A stretch of DNA of 6,295 nucleotides, taken from contig PLFA01000027.1 of NCBI GenBank assembly GCA_003136615.1, forward strand, positions 8,248 to 14,542. Reading direction: 5' to 3'. This DNA comes from Caulobacteraceae bacterium (lineage in GTDB: Bacteria; Pseudomonadota; Alphaproteobacteria; Caulobacterales; Caulobacteraceae). Positions 4,821 through 6,295 of the stretch are shown piece after piece. A program made the position numbers and the translations under genes. A model generated the notes under the pieces. That model made no database searches. It was not told the origin of the DNA and saw nothing but the letters and a program-made list of their open reading frames with translations. Positions within the stretch are counted from its first letter, which is position 1. The number at the start of each line of letters is the position of its first letter.

Positions 4821-6295
4821 CAATAGGCCCTGGCCGCCAGGGCGCGCGCCGCACGGGCCTGCAGCAAACCGATGACCCAGCCGCGCACGGCGCTGAGCCA
4901 GCGATCGGCCCGGCTCGGATTATGGATGATGTCGGCCCGGTAGAACGACGGGCAGAGCACCGCCGCGTGGGCCGCCTCCCCGCAGAGGCCGCAGCCGACA
5001 CAGCTATTGTCCACATGGGCGATGGGGTGGGTGCGCAGGGGATCGGGATTGGGCTTGATGGTCAGGGACGGGCAGCCGGAGAGGCGGATGCAGCTATGAT
5101 CGCCCGTGCAGGTGTCGGGATCGACGCCGAACCTTTGCCGGACCTGGCGACGGCCGGCCTTCACCGCCGCCGCGAAGAGGGGTTTTTCCCGCCGCTGCTT
5201 GTTCAGCATGCATTCCGATTGGGCCAGGATCACCTTGGGTCCCGCCGTGCGGGTGGTCAGGGCCTCGCGGAACACATCGCGCATGCTGGCCACGTCATAG
5301 GTCCGCGTCACGCTCCGCACCCAGTCCACACCGACTCCGCGTACCGCCCGCTCGATGGGGTTGCCGGTGCGTCGGCGGCTATTGTCCCCCAGGCTGGAGG
5401 GGATGTCCTGTCCGCCCGTGGCGGCGGAATAGCCGTTGTCGACGATCAAGAGGACATTGTCGTCCTTGTTGAACACCGAATTGCCGACCCCGGAGGTCAG
5501 GCCATTATGCCAGAAGCCGCCGTCGCCCATCACCGCGATGGAGCGCTTGCCGCCCCCCGTCTTCAGGGCCGAGGCGCCGGCGCCCCCCAGGCCATAGCCC
5601 ATGGTGGTGTTGCCGATATTGAAGGGGGGCAGGATCGAAAACAGATGGCAGCCGATATCGGCGGAGACGTGGTGCTGGCCCAGCTCCTTCTGCGCCATCT
5701 TCATGGCGGTGAAGATCGGCCGCTCGGGGCAGCCGGTGCAGAATCCCGCCGGCCGCTGGGGCACTTCGGCGGCAAGGACGCCGAGGCTGGCGTCCGGTAG
5801 ATTGGGCGTGGCGGGGGCTGGGGCCAGCTCCGGAGCATGGGCCCGGAGGAACTTCACCACGCCGGTCCGGATGGCCTGAGCGGTGTATTCCCCGGCGCGG
5901 GGCAAGACGTCCTTGCCCACCACCCGCGTCTGAAGGTCGGCCCGGCGGATCAGGGTATTGAGCTCATGCTCGATGAATTCCGGCTGCCCCTCCTCGATGA
6001 TCAGCACGGCGCTCTTGCCGAGGCAGAAGTCCCGCACTTCGTCGGGGATCAGGGGATAGGTGCAGTTCAGCACATAGATCGGCAGCTTCGCCGCCCCGAA
6101 GGCGTCGGAGAGATCCTCCAGCTCCAGGGCGCGATTGAGGGTGTTGAACAGGCCGCCCTGGACGATGATCCCCACCTCACCCTCGGCCGCCCCGAACCAT
6201 TCGTTCAGCTTGTGATCGCGCACGAAGGCGATGCCGGCGGGCCAGCGCCGCTCGATCTTTTCCACCTCATGCAGGAAATTGGCGGGGGGCAGGAC
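4820..6295 (-). CDS. iorA: Indolepyruvate:ferredoxin oxidoreductase alpha subunit, 5'-truncated by the window edge
   Basis: A frame of 491 codons, open at the window edge; the visible protein starts VLPPANFLHEVEKIERRW. The GTG at 6265 is an internal valine, not a start. Full-length relatives have roughly 700 residues, so the N-terminal pyrimidine-binding domain is outside. Numbering from the first visible codon: about 40-155 is the middle POR domain; FCTGCPERP (185-193) opens the thiamine-diphosphate domain; the cofactor motif runs from GDGGFWHNG (257) to VDNGYS (285-290), with GDG and Asn287 as expected Mg/ThDP ligands. A C-terminal iron-sulfur region follows: C396-x5-C402-x5-C408-P, then C432-x2-C435-x2-C438-x9-C448-P. 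The enzyme decarboxylates indolepyruvate or related aryl-pyruvates and sends electrons through Fe-S clusters to ferredoxin. The stop overlaps the iorB start, so the subunits are probably translationally coupled. Other 2-oxoacids (e.g. phenylpyruvate, 4-hydroxyphenylpyruvate) are equally possible substrates. Confidence 0.92.
   Translation of the reverse strand, partial: VLPPANFLHEVEKIERRWPAGIAFVRDHKLNEWFGAAEGEVGIIVQGGLFNTLNRALELEDLSDAFGAAKLPIYVLNCTYPLIPDEVRDFCLGKSAVLIIEEGQPEFIEHELNTLIRRADLQTRVVGKDVLPRAGEYTAQAIRTGVVKFLRAHAPELAPAPATPNLPDASLGVLAAEVPQRPAGFCTGCPERPIFTAMKMAQKELGQHHVSADIGCHLFSILPPFNIGNTTMGYGLGGAGASALKTGGGKRSIAVMGDGGFWHNGLTSGVGNSVFNKDDNVLLIVDNGYSAATGGQDIPSSLGDNSRRRTGNPIERAVRGVGVDWVRSVTRTYDVASMRDVFREALTTRTAGPKVILAQSECMLNKQRREKPLFAAAVKAGRRQVRQRFGVDPDTCTGDHSCIRLSGCPSLTIKPNPDPLRTHPIAHVDNSCVGCGLCGEAAHAAVLCPSFYRADIIHNPSRADRWLSAVRGWVIGLLQARAARALAARAY

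Noticed and set aside
4922..5800. A 292-codon open frame on the plus strand
   Set aside because: It is fully antisense to the ThDP and ferredoxin domains of iorA. There is no recognisable motif, and its composition reflects the opposite-strand codons.
6263..6265. GTG at 6265 as the start of the alpha subunit
   Set aside because: The frame continues upstream to the window edge with family-like residues, and the N-terminal domain would be missing, so this codon is an internal valine.

Overview
The window is GC-rich and compact, and every gene I can support lies on the minus strand. It looks like the chromosome of an alphaproteobacterium. A Caulobacterales-type genome (Caulobacter/Phenylobacterium-like) is my best guess, from the style of the ECF sigma factor/anti-sigma pair and the two-subunit indolepyruvate oxidoreductase. 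The genus is an inference, not something the sequence proves.

Reading in the direction of transcription (high to low coordinates), the window opens inside a thiamine-diphosphate-dependent 2-oxoacid:ferredoxin oxidoreductase alpha subunit of the indolepyruvate type (iorA, 6295-4820, 5' end missing). Its stop overlaps the start of the beta subunit (iorB, 4820-3354), which carries an extra C-terminal domain. Together they should oxidatively decarboxylate aryl-pyruvates, the transamination products of aromatic amino acids, to aryl-acetyl-CoA and pass electrons to ferredoxin. A 71-base gap with a small UUCG-capped hairpin separates them from a Cu(I)-exporting P1B-1 ATPase (copA, 3282-1135). This pump has a Cys/His-rich N-terminal metal-binding motif but no classical HMA domain.

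After a 114-base gap comes a tight regulatory cluster: an ECF sigma factor (1020-466, TTG start), a single-span membrane protein that is probably its anti-sigma factor (450-34, start moved from a GTG at 462 to the ATG at 450), and the first 11 codons of a third gene (34-1) translationally coupled to it. This layout matches sigma/anti-sigma/periplasmic-sensor modules. Its position next to copA suggests, but does not prove, a copper- or metal-responsive circuit.

I found no tRNA, rRNA, CRISPR array, insertion sequence or integration site. There is no gene-free stretch over 300 bases. The genes are mostly conventional; the points most worth following are the copA-linked ECF module, the unusual anti-sigma candidate, and the seven-cysteine ferredoxin region of IorA.
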